DNA of 64,000 bases, taken from positions 8,852-72,851 of the forward strand of contig CAYYXG010000014.1 in NCBI GenBank assembly GCA_964475595.1, written 5' to 3'. How positions within the stretch are numbered: position 1 is the stretch's first letter; each line of letters opens with the position of its first letter. A program made the translations under genes and the position numbers. Shown here piece by piece: positions 8,974-17,047 of this stretch. The DNA is from RGEC01 sp964475595 (GTDB lineage: Bacteria > Bacteroidota > Bacteroidia > NS11-12g > UBA955). The notes beneath the pieces were generated by a model. It was not told where the DNA came from. It saw nothing but the letters and a program-made list of their open reading frames with translations, and made no database searches.

Positions 8974-11900
8974 TATTTTAAAGTGACTATTTTTAAATTT
9001 TGAAATACCCCGGTATCCATCCAGTATTCGCTATCCTCGCTCATACTTTGCAATTGAAGCGTGAAATAGGCAGGCGTGATATCTTCACCCTCCCTTGATT
9101 CCACACTATCTATTTTAATAATTTCCTTGTCATCCCTGTAACTCTCTCTAATTATTGTAAACTTAAAAGGTTCCTGCTTTTTCAATTTTTCAAATTCAGC
9201 TTGGAATGCCATTTGAATCTCCTGCTTTTGTTCATCAAACAACCCTTTTTTATTTTTAATTTTTTCTTCAATCTTCTCTCGGTTAAAATCCAAAAAATAA
9301 AAGGGCCTTGTCGGATAAAGCTTTGTATCAAGCTGCCTTGTCCATATCCTCCAGGGCAATTGAGGTACTGATACTTTGTTGCTGTTAAGCGCTGGTGTTA
9401 TAAATGCTTCCTCTGTTTCCTTCAATGCGAAGTAATCACTGGTCGGAACCATTTTTTTGCCCAGTTCAGATAAATCCAATGCAAAACCATTCAAACTCCC
9501 TGCAGTGGAAGAATAATGTCCAATCATCGCTCCCACCGCCACAACCGATTTGGAGTCTTTGAAATATCCGTTACCATCTTGAAAAGGATACCATCTTCCA
9601 ACCCTGTATTTATTCAGTGCAACAATTCTATTAGGTGAAACTGCAAAGTATTTTAAGAATAAATCCGAAATGGGTTTCAATCCTGTAGGTCTTCCGGAAA
9701 GCAAAACAATATCGCATTTATAGTGTGCCAGGATGGCGGAGATCTTACCTACAAGAGAATCAAACACACTTTCAACTATCGGGGCAATAATTTTACGGTC
9801 ATATTGCCAGGCAATATCCTTAAGGCTAAATCCAAAGTGATTTTGGAAATAATCCTGCACTCTCTCCGTAGGCATATTATGACTAAAAATATCATTGAAG
9901 GTGAGTACACGGGAATTTTGCTTGTCTTCAGCAAGAAGCTCAAGATACTTTACAACGACTGGAACAGAAACCTGCAAATTAAATTCGCTTCTTATTTGCC
10001 GTGCAGTTTTAGACTGACGTGCAGTGTTCTCCCCAAAAAAATCATTGATGAGTTTGGATGCCTCCGCTTTTTTTAGCTTTTTCAGCCATAATTCCATCGC
10101 GCCAAACTCACCTTCTATAATAAGTTTTCTGACCAGGTCTTTAAGCATATCATCACCTGCCAGATAGAAACTCTCCCAAAACAATGGTTCCGGTTTGAGA
10201 AGACACTGCCCAGTATCGCCATAGGTATAATCTGCAATCATCAGATCTGTTGTTCCGGCACCGATGTCTACAGAGCCGATTGTAAGATGTTTGCTCGTCT
10301 CTCCAGATCCGGATTTGCCACCATAGAATTCGAAAAACTCCTTGCAATTATTATTGTATCGTTTATTGATTTCAGCATACAGATATAAGAATTGCGTGCA
10401 GGTGGCTTCGTCATATATCCAGGATTTATCCTCTGAATTTTTTGATACACTTGCAGAACTGGGTATTATCTGTACATTTTTTCGAGCAGCTTTTTCATCT
10501 AAATCATCAAGATGTGTTTCATTATAAAAACGATCTAACATAATAGCTGCGTCTTCAGCACACTTTCGCAGTGCTATCTGCTCTACTTTAGACATAGCAG
10601 TAGGACATGTTATCAGTATACGATCCAATCTTCTCGGCTTCGCTTCATCACCCCATCTTTGTCTGAAGGCGTAACCGTTAATCTGCATTCGTGCCTGGCT
10701 AAATATTTCAAGAAAAGCGAAGGTCATCAAAGATCTTCTTGAATAGTTAGAAACAAATCCCCCGCTACCATCAGTATTAAGGGTACCATCAGCATTAACC
10801 TGCTCAGAAATACCCTTAATCCAAATATTTTTGCTGCGTTCCTTGTCAAATGAAATAAACTCCCATTCTTTCTTTTGAGGTTTAGAGTCCCATAAGAAAC
10901 GTTTTGGACTGGAAAATGTAGTGATTTTGTCCAGGCCTATATTTAAACTGGCCGTATTGTGAATTAATTCGTTGGCTTCAATCCCAAGACGAACTGCGCT
11001 CGGATAAACGAACTGAGGACTATTTTTAATAAAATGGCCTCCAAAACTTGCTTCATGAAATGCCAGTCGCATGTCAAAGGGTTCACGGGATTTATTTAGC
11101 TCTCCATTAACTACAGGATTGGTAAAATTTTGCAACTCCAGATTCTCTACCTTGGTGAAATCATGGTTATCAAATAACACTGCACAGGTGCGCGAATTCC
11201 CCATATCCACAACAAGATCTACATCACCATAGGCCACATTTCTGTTTGAAAACAGGGTCACTTCAGGCACAGTCTTTAGCTGCTGTATATATCTTAGTAA
11301 AAAAACATACTGGGCCAAATAACTCATTTTTGGTTTTTTTATCCGCATTCCATCAAGGCTTTTCTCCCCGTGAAATAACTCCAGGATATATTCATCAACC
11401 CACTCACAATTCATTGATTTTGAGAAAAAATCAATGAGTGAAAATTCACTATTGCATAATGAAAACTGCTTGGATCTGTCATAATTTGAAAAAGTTGGTG
11501 TTTCTACCAAATCATCAGCTTCAAAACCTTGGCTTTCAAATCGTGTTCGGGTATCAAATGCAATTAACAATGTATATTTTCTGACTTGGTCTTTTTGTTC
11601 GCCTGGGACCAATTTAAACCTGCACCAGTTTACAGGTCCAAATTTTGACTTGTTATTTTTACCGAGTGCAAAAAATGGCATTGGCAACCAATGGTTTTCG
11701 AATTTATCCCATTTCAAACGGTTTAGAGATATAGGAAAACAATCGGTTTCATCGCTGTCAGAATTAACATTAGGGATAACCTCCCTGAACTTTCCGCTTA
11801 AAAACTCTTCACTTTTATTTACTGCTGACCAAGGTTCTTTCACAGTCCCAGCCTTAATGAGTTTATCGCCGGACATTTCATCTGTTTTTTGAAGTGCACC

Positions 11901-12098
11901 CAACTTTAAAAGATCCTGTTTTCTGACCCAAACGTCCTCTTCTGCGTAATGATGCACCAATTCAAGTTTTAGTTGATCGTCTTCAGCGTCAAACCATTCA
12001 TGAAAATACATTTTGAAATTATCGGAGAGCTCAATCTCCAGATCTGTGGAATATAACTGAATCCCCGAGTTGGCTATCAGACTTATATCTTTTTTCAT
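8973..12098 (-). CDS. SrfB-like actin/Hsp70-fold ATPase
   Basis: This large protein of about 1041 residues carries the three nucleotide-binding signatures of the actin/Hsp70/sugar-kinase fold. Phosphate-1 is DMGNSRTC near 297, phosphate-2 is DIGAGTTDLMIADY near 614 and the adenosine loop is LLSGRPTGLKP near 803. The first 290 residues form a separate region without signal peptide. Motifs and length match the virulence factor SrfB family. I place the start at the ATG at 12098. A GTG six bases upstream is also possible. It is the first gene of the leftward operon, overlapping the SrfC-like gene by one base. It likely works as an ATP-driven chaperone-like or filament-like partner of SrfC, which is inference from fold and pairing. 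Confidence 0.88.
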   Translation of the reverse strand: MKKDISLIANSGIQLYSTDLEIELSDNFKMYFHEWFDAEDDQLKLELVHHYAEEDVWVRKQDLLKLGALQKTDEMSGDKLIKAGTVKEPWSAVNKSEEFLSGKFREVIPNVNSDSDETDCFPISLNRLKWDKFENHWLPMPFFALGKNNKSKFGPVNWCRFKLVPGEQKDQVRKYTLLIAFDTRTRFESQGFEADDLVETPTFSNYDRSKQFSLCNSEFSLIDFFSKSMNCEWVDEYILELFHGEKSLDGMRIKKPKMSYLAQYVFLLRYIQQLKTVPEVTLFSNRNVAYGDVDLVVDMGNSRTCAVLFDNHDFTKVENLELQNFTNPVVNGELNKSREPFDMRLAFHEASFGGHFIKNSPQFVYPSAVRLGIEANELIHNTASLNIGLDKITTFSSPKRFLWDSKPQKKEWEFISFDKERSKNIWIKGISEQVNADGTLNTDGSGGFVSNYSRRSLMTFAFLEIFSQARMQINGYAFRQRWGDEAKPRRLDRILITCPTAMSKVEQIALRKCAEDAAIMLDRFYNETHLDDLDEKAARKNVQIIPSSASVSKNSEDKSWIYDEATCTQFLYLYAEINKRYNNNCKEFFEFYGGKSGSGETSKHLTIGSVDIGAGTTDLMIADYTYGDTGQCLLKPEPLFWESFYLAGDDMLKDLVRKLIIEGEFGAMELWLKKLKKAEASKLINDFFGENTARQSKTARQIRSEFNLQVSVPVVVKYLELLAEDKQNSRVLTFNDIFSHNMPTERVQDYFQNHFGFSLKDIAWQYDRKIIAPIVESVFDSLVGKISAILAHYKCDIVLLSGRPTGLKPISDLFLKYFAVSPNRIVALNKYRVGRWYPFQDGNGYFKDSKSVVAVGAMIGHYSSTAGSLNGFALDLSELGKKMVPTSDYFALKETEEAFITPALNSNKVSVPQLPWRIWTRQLDTKLYPTRPFYFLDFNREKIEEKIKNKKGLFDEQKQEIQMAFQAEFEKLKKQEPFKFTIIRESYRDDKEIIKIDSVESREGEDITPAYFTLQLQSMSEDSEYWMDTGVFQNLKIVTLK

Positions 12099-12180
12099 TA
12101 CCACTCTTTATTATTATTACTTTTATTATTTATCTTATATATTTTCACCATACAAGCTTATGTTTCTATGATGACTGGCA

Positions 12181-12522
12181 TTAAGAAGCGAACTTCAAAT
12201 ATATAGAATTAACTGAAAAAAACATTATAAGTGAATATTTTGATATACAATCAATTAAGGATATTAACGCATATTTTGAAGATAACCGTTTATTCATTTC
12301 GCCTGTAACAGACATTTTTAGCACATTGTTTCTAATTCGTGGCATTTTATTTAAACTATCCAACCGCACATAACTCTCATTAAAAAATATGCCCCGCCTT
12401 GGCAATGTTTTAGTTGCTTTATGTTTTGATACATACAATAATAACAAACCCAACATCAACAAACCAAACATGTTGAAAAAATAATCCTCATACAAACAGC
12501 TCAAGCTACAATACCCGGCCAC
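12181..12522 (-). CDS. Weak hypothetical ORF between the operon and the ADP-ribosylglycohydrolase gene
   Basis: A 113-codon frame fills most of the 400-base gap between two real genes. It has one hydrophobic stretch near 18-30 (MFGLLMLGLLLLYV) followed by a basic region, and it overlaps the end of the glycohydrolase gene by 17 bases. There is no recognisable family and the composition is ordinary for AT-rich noncoding DNA. A start at residue 18 would also give a single-pass membrane protein. It may be a small membrane protein or simply chance. Confidence 0.2.
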   Translation of the reverse strand: MAGYCSLSCLYEDYFFNMFGLLMLGLLLLYVSKHKATKTLPRRGIFFNESYVRLDSLNKMPRIRNNVLKMSVTGEMNKRLSSKYALISLIDCISKYSLIMFFSVNSIYLKFAS

Positions 12523-13468
12523 CAGAGTATAGCTTATCCGCTACCCTCCCCGCCAAATCACCTATTTCCTTGTGCCTGGCAAGCTGTTGCAGCCACTTTT
12601 CTGGAATGTTATCTAAGCCATAATATAGTCCTGCCAGGCCACCTGTGACAGCCCCGGTAGTGTCAGTATCGCGGCCTAGATTCACTGCTTTTAAAACAGC
12701 ATCCGGGTAATTGTCTGTCGTTAGAAAACACCATATACTCGCTTCCAGCGTATGTAAAACATAACCGCTACTTTGTATTGCATCTTTTTCAAGCCTGTGT
12801 ATGTCACTTTTTAACAAACGAACAAATACAGCAATTTCGGTTGGGTGTACCTTACGGCTGTGCAAATGCGCAAGAACTTTAGCTTGCAAATTTTTGTATA
12901 TTTCAAACTTCTCTTTGCCTTCCAAAACCTGCAGCGCAAATTCCATGTAATAAAAACACGCTATAATGGAACGAATATGTCCATGTGTGATTGATGAAAC
13001 CTCTTTGGTAAGTTCAAACCGCTCATAAATGGGCTTATTGTAGATATGGAATAACAATGGCAAAATGCGCATCAGTGAACCATTCCCATTGTCTTCTTCA
13101 TTGAAACCACCGGCAAGTTCCGGCTTCGCTCCGCGGGCAAGACGCAAAATGGCATCACTTGTTGCTATGCCAATATCAAACACATCTCCATACGGAGTCC
13201 AGTAATTCTCATAGCACCATTTCACAAAGTTTTGCCCGATGGTGTTCAGATCAAATTCCTGCGTTAAGGCTTCGGCCAGGCAAAAGGTCATGGAGCTGTC
13301 GTCCGACCATGTACCAGGCGGCAGGTTGTATGTACCATAACCGATCATATCCGTTACAGGATTTTTTCTTATGGTTTCGCGGCTCTTAAATTCAACGGGC
13401 ACGCCCAAAGCGTCGCCCACGGCTAAGCCAAACAGTGCGGATTGAATGTGGTGAAGAGTGGGATGCAT
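12506..13468 (-). CDS. ADP-ribosylglycohydrolase family protein
   Basis: This protein of about 320 residues belongs to the ADP-ribosylglycohydrolase (DraG/ARH) family, whose members remove ADP-ribose from proteins, nucleic acids or small molecules using two Mg2+ ions. Visible motifs are FGLAVGDALGVPVEF at the N-terminus, WSDDSSMT (first metal site) and NLGRDTDTTGAVTGGLAG near residue 270 (second metal site), all intact. I start at the ATG at 13468 because the truncated second copy at 23121 begins with the same MHP sequence and the DNA similarity ends just upstream. Position at the edge of a restriction-modification block suggests a role in a conflict system, but a housekeeping role cannot be excluded. 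Confidence 0.92.
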   Translation of the reverse strand: MHPTLHHIQSALFGLAVGDALGVPVEFKSRETIRKNPVTDMIGYGTYNLPPGTWSDDSSMTFCLAEALTQEFDLNTIGQNFVKWCYENYWTPYGDVFDIGIATSDAILRLARGAKPELAGGFNEEDNGNGSLMRILPLLFHIYNKPIYERFELTKEVSSITHGHIRSIIACFYYMEFALQVLEGKEKFEIYKNLQAKVLAHLHSRKVHPTEIAVFVRLLKSDIHRLEKDAIQSSGYVLHTLEASIWCFLTTDNYPDAVLKAVNLGRDTDTTGAVTGGLAGLYYGLDNIPEKWLQQLARHKEIGDLAGRVADKLYSGGRVL

Positions 13469-13473
13469 ATGAA
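13217..13473. repeat. 257-bp direct repeat, copy A (5' end of the intact ADP-ribosylglycohydrolase gene)
   Basis: This segment aligns without gaps to 22870-23126, with 13 differences by my count (about 95% identity). Both copies are in the same orientation and stop abruptly a few bases upstream of the ATG. The pair brackets about 9.4 kb holding the HpaII-type restriction-modification genes, the GHKL operon and the zinc-ribbon nuclease gene. Confidence 0.9.
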
Positions 13474-13709
13474 TTTGAATCAATTAAAATTTTAAAATGC
13501 TGCCGGAAACGTAGTAGAGATATTACTTTTGGTCATAGGATCCAGAATTTATGAAAGTGTTACATCAACCTTGTCATGTGGATGAGAAATTTAGCTTTAA
13601 CCTTTATACTAAGATAATGGATAATTGTGCTAAAGTTTGATTCCTGATGTGGACCGGTCTGTTCCATTTAGAACCGATGTTATCGTGGGCGGGGAATACC
13701 CATATTTGC

Positions 13710-13850
13710 TCATGAACCCAACAAAAGCAATACGGACCAAAACTTACCAAGATCAACGAGGAATAATAAAGTTGCGGGTATCAAGGCATAAAACAAGCTA
13801 ATTGTGAAATATGCCAAAACAACAAAAAGGGTATATCTAATGAATTTCAT
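13710..13850 (-). CDS. Possible 46-residue membrane peptide in the gap before the HpaII-type gene
   Basis: In the roughly 480-base gap 13484-13964 a short frame runs from an ATG at 13850 to a TGA at 13710. It starts MKFIRYTLFVVLAYFTISLF and continues with a second hydrophobic run (ALIPATLLFLVDL) ending in VLLLLGS. Two helices would make a small hairpin membrane protein or the remnant of a longer one. There is no homology I can name. The rest of the gap shows nothing further. Confidence 0.35.
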   Translation of the reverse strand: MKFIRYTLFVVLAYFTISLFYALIPATLLFLVDLGKFWSVLLLLGS

Positions 13851-13964
13851 AATACGAATATATGAAATACCTAAAATGATTTACAAGCTATACAGTTAAT
13901 TAAAAGTTAAGCTCACAGTGTTTTCTTTTAATTATGATATATCCGTTATTTATAGATATTTACA

Positions 13965-15044
13965 TTACCTCAAAAATCTAATCTGTAAATTAAGATTAAA
14001 AAATAACTTTTCATCCTCTTTGTAAATAGTGCCGAACTCATGTTTTGAACTGCTGGCTGTATCAAATTTAGTATTATTCAATAAATAGTTCTCAAATTCG
14101 TTTCTATTGTATATATGATAACACAAAATATCACCGTCTTCTTTGACAACTAAATAGCCACCTGTTGCATCAAGTTCCCCTTCCCATGCTTTTGACGGCA
14201 TCATGCCTAAGGCTATGTCTGTTAAAAATCGTTTAATCTTATATTTATAAAATGGATGATTATTTTTAAGGTCAAAATCAAGAGGATTTAATAAGGTTAT
14301 CTCATCAACTAAATCCTTAGTCTTTGAATGACCCGTGGTGAAGAAAATTAAAATTAATTCTGACAGAATTTCTGGTAGGGCAGTATCAATCAATCTTAGA
14401 TTGTTCCCAAAAACAGCACTCTCTGTTTTTCTATAAATAAATTTCCCCGAATAGCTACTGATTTTTTCAATTCTATCCTTTATTTTACTTCTTGTATCAA
14501 TTTCATTAATATTTTGAATTTCTTCATCAGATAAAATGGTATTTTTAATTTCATAAATAAAATTGGTAGTCTTGCCTGCGTTTAATAGCGTTGATGCACT
14601 TCCAAGTTGAGATTTTATACTAAATCCGAGTTCTGGTGTTATTCCTGTCCTTTGGTCATGAATTACTATTCTTATGTCGCTTTTTATGGTTGATTTAGCC
14701 TTAAGAGAAATACAGTTAAATGATTTAATGAAAGCTTCAATTTCAGGAATTGAGAATGTCGGCGATTTAGTTGATTTTAACTTTGAAAGCAGTAAAACCG
14801 CATTCTCTCTAAATCTGTTAATAGGAATTTTAAACTCCTCATTTACACCTTTAACAATAATTATATTACCATCGTAACCATATTCAAAAGTTCCGTTAGA
14901 TTCATCACGCAGAATTTTAATAATTGGAAATATTAGGCTTTCAATTTTATTTAAATCACTGTCTCCTGTATACAGCTTTTTATCGGATATGATTTTAAGA
15001 AGTGTATATATTTCACTCCATTCACCTATGTTTCCGGTCAGCAT
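13965..15044 (-). CDS. HpaII-family type II restriction endonuclease
   Basis: This 359-residue protein begins MLTGNIGEWSEIYTLLKII, the typical opening of the HpaII restriction endonuclease family. Family length is about 350 residues, so it looks complete. HpaII cuts C/CGG, and a CCGG specificity is likely but inferred from family only. Central GFSIKSQLGSASTLLNAGKT is the kind of acidic/Lys-containing core seen in these nucleases. The gene starts 6 bases after the C5-methylase gene, giving the order vsr, methylase, endonuclease on one transcript. The endonuclease being last would let methylation precede cutting. Confidence 0.9.
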   Translation of the reverse strand: MLTGNIGEWSEIYTLLKIISDKKLYTGDSDLNKIESLIFPIIKILRDESNGTFEYGYDGNIIIVKGVNEEFKIPINRFRENAVLLLSKLKSTKSPTFSIPEIEAFIKSFNCISLKAKSTIKSDIRIVIHDQRTGITPELGFSIKSQLGSASTLLNAGKTTNFIYEIKNTILSDEEIQNINEIDTRSKIKDRIEKISSYSGKFIYRKTESAVFGNNLRLIDTALPEILSELILIFFTTGHSKTKDLVDEITLLNPLDFDLKNNHPFYKYKIKRFLTDIALGMMPSKAWEGELDATGGYLVVKEDGDILCYHIYNRNEFENYLLNNTKFDTASSSKHEFGTIYKEDEKLFFNLNLQIRFLR

Positions 15045-15050
15045 TAGAAT

Positions 15051-16310
15051 TTACTTTATTTTATCCAAAATTTGCTTAGCTGTTGCTTTAATTGCAGGTA
15101 TGGCCACGGAGTTGCCGAACTGTTTATAAGCAGATGCATCTGCGACAGCATCTATGATAAATTTATCAGGAAACCCTTGCAATCTTGCCCATTCTCTGGG
15201 AGTCATTTTTCTAATTCCCTCACGATTCACCTCGCCCTTTATGTGGGTAGTAGGGGTGTAGTCCGTAATTCTATTGTCAATCACAAGGTTTCTTTCGCGG
15301 CCCATACCACCGCAAACCACAGCATTAGCAATGTCGTCATCAGATATGATTTGATATCCAAAACCATTGCCTTTATGCTCATGTCTGGCTTTATGATTTT
15401 TTAATGTTTGCAAATACTGTGTCGATAGAAAGAACTTGGTAGCCGGAACATTCTTCTCCTTGATGTCGGCAAAAGTTACTTTTTTATTAGAAGGTTGAGG
15501 GTACTCAAATTCGTTTATGCCAAGGTCTTTCCTGAAGCCAACAATAAAAATCCTTTCTCTATTTTGCGGGACTTCAAAATCTTTTGCATTTATAATTTGA
15601 GGTTCGGGTACATAATAACCAAGGTCGTCTCGTAACACATGTAAAATGGTTGATAGTGTCTTGCCTTTATCATGATTTCTGAGGCCCTTTACATTTTCCA
15701 AGAAAAATGCTTTAGGTTGTTTTCGCTGAATGATTTCTGCCACATCAAAAAATAATGTTCCTCTAGTATCTTCAAATCCGCCTCTTTTGCCAGCAATAGA
15801 GAAAGCTTGACAAGGGAAACCGGCACAGAGAACATCAAATCCATTAGGAATATAACTTTTTGTAAGTTCTTTTGTGATATCACCGAAAGGCACTTCCCCG
15901 AAGTTGGCACGATAAGTTTTCTGCGCTTCTTTATCCCATTCGCTTGTAAAAACACATTTACCTCCCAAACTTTGCATGGCTAATCTAAAACCACCGATAC
16001 CTGCAAATAAATCAATGAATTTGAACGTATAATTTTCGGGAGTCGGAAAAGGAACAGCATTTACCTCAAAAAGCAATTGTTGCAGTGCCTTATCCGAGAC
16101 TAAGTTCAGACCATCATTTTCATTTTTATATTCTACGTATTCGCTAATTGCCTTAATGGCATCTTCCTCAAAATGGCTCGAGACACCGTTGTCGCGGTTA
16201 TGTAGATAATGTGTCACAATAGCCTTTTTAACATTGGAAACACCCTGTTCTTGTGTTCTAAAAATTTTGTCTTCAAACTGGTCGATGCTTATTTTCTTTT
16301 TTAAACTCAT
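15051..16310 (-). CDS. DNA (cytosine-5) methyltransferase, HpaII-type partner
   Basis: This C5-methylase of about 419 residues has the ordered motifs: I (FIDLFAGIGGFRLAMQ near 100), IV (GFPCQAFSIAGKRGGFEDTR, with the catalytic Cys), VI (FFLENVKGLRNHD), VIII (PQNRERIFIVGFR) and X (YKQFGNSVAIPAIKA). The first 95 residues are an extra helical N-terminal extension also seen in M.HpaII-like enzymes. I use the ATG at 16310, because the longer frame opens on a TTG. The start lies inside the end of the vsr gene (about 38 bases of overlap). It protects the sites cut by the neighbouring HpaII-type nuclease, presumably CCGG. Confidence 0.95.
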   Translation of the reverse strand: MSLKKKISIDQFEDKIFRTQEQGVSNVKKAIVTHYLHNRDNGVSSHFEEDAIKAISEYVEYKNENDGLNLVSDKALQQLLFEVNAVPFPTPENYTFKFIDLFAGIGGFRLAMQSLGGKCVFTSEWDKEAQKTYRANFGEVPFGDITKELTKSYIPNGFDVLCAGFPCQAFSIAGKRGGFEDTRGTLFFDVAEIIQRKQPKAFFLENVKGLRNHDKGKTLSTILHVLRDDLGYYVPEPQIINAKDFEVPQNRERIFIVGFRKDLGINEFEYPQPSNKKVTFADIKEKNVPATKFFLSTQYLQTLKNHKARHEHKGNGFGYQIISDDDIANAVVCGGMGRERNLVIDNRITDYTPTTHIKGEVNREGIRKMTPREWARLQGFPDKFIIDAVADASAYKQFGNSVAIPAIKATAKQILDKIK

Positions 16311-16713
16311 AAATGGCTTCAATAATTTTGTCCGTGCAATTTCGCAAGTTTTTGGTAATGTCCTTGCCCCAAAAACGCAAAACTTTCCACCCTGATTTCA
16401 ACAATTCTTCATTAACCTCAATATCTCGCTGAATGTTTCGCTCTATTTTGTTATGCCAAAACTGTTGGTTGGACTTATGGTCGTACTTGCGCTTTTCCCA
16501 GTCCTTGCCATGCCAAAACTCGCTGTCAACAAAAATGGCCAGCTTATATCTTTTCATGGTAAGATCGGGCTTGCCAAAAACTGTCTTGTCATTTTTTCTG
16601 TAGCGATAGCCCATAGACCAAAGCTCCCGCGCAAGTGCCTTTTCTATCTTTGATCCTGCCGATTTAACGGCTCGCATGTTTTTACTCCTGGCACTATGTG
16701 TTGATATATTCAT
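16273..16713 (-). CDS. vsr: Very short patch repair (Vsr) endonuclease
   Basis: This 146-residue protein is the usual Vsr length. It opens with SARSKNMRAVKSAGSKIEKA, followed by LWSMGYRYRKNDKTVFGKPD and the core KLAIFVDSEFWHGKDWEKR, which holds the catalytic Asp/His region. Vsr nicks next to T:G mismatches created by deamination of 5-methylcytosine, so it travels with C5-methylases, as here. The gene overlaps the methylase start and is first in the leftward transcript from the divergent promoter region at 16734-16782. Confidence 0.95.
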   Translation of the reverse strand: MNISTHSARSKNMRAVKSAGSKIEKALARELWSMGYRYRKNDKTVFGKPDLTMKRYKLAIFVDSEFWHGKDWEKRKYDHKSNQQFWHNKIERNIQRDIEVNEELLKSGWKVLRFWGKDITKNLRNCTDKIIEAIYEFKKENKHRPV

Positions 16714-16733
16714 AGCATGTAAACTACAAATTT

Positions 16734-16782
16734 CAAATATAGCTTATATGGATTTTATTTAAGCGATATATTAGTATATTTG
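16734..16782. promoter_or_regulatory. Divergent promoter pair between vsr and the GHKL operon
   Basis: Two TATATTTG boxes, matching the Bacteroidota TAnnTTTG -7 element, lie in opposite directions within 77 bases. The rightward one is 16775-16782, 9 bases before the ATG at 16791. The leftward one is 16734-16741, 21 bases before the vsr start at 16713. The -33 elements are only T-rich. Both transcripts could share a regulator binding between them. Confidence 0.6.
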
Positions 16783-16790
16783 CAATATTA

Positions 16791-17039
16791 ATGACTATAA
16801 ACAGTAAAACATCAAGCTCCTCAAAACGAAATAGGTTTGAAAAAGTTGCTTCGAATCGAGTAAGCAAGATAATAGGCCTACTTGATCTTTTGGGAAACTG
16901 CGCCAACAAACACAACTACGATTATTCAGAAAAAGATGTAGAATTGATGTTCAGAGAAATTAACCGAGCTTTAAAAGAATCCAGGGCTCAGTTCAGCAGA
17001 CAGAGAACCAAATCCAATAAAAGTATATTTAAATTCTAA
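16791..17039 (+). CDS. Small basic helical protein preceding the GHKL ATPase gene
   Basis: This 82-residue protein has a Ser/Lys/Arg-rich N-terminus, a helical centre (VSKIIGLLDLLGNCANKHNY then YSEKDVELMFREINRALKE) and a basic tail. Similar small proteins with an LLGNC/NKxNY core occur in other bacteria, but I know no assigned function. It ends 8 bases before the GHKL ATPase gene and is first in that transcript, so an accessory or regulatory role is plausible. The length and charge could suit a nucleic-acid-binding protein. Confidence 0.7.
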   Translation: MTINSKTSSSSKRNRFEKVASNRVSKIIGLLDLLGNCANKHNYDYSEKDVELMFREINRALKESRAQFSRQRTKSNKSIFKF

Positions 17040-17047
17040 AATAAAAT

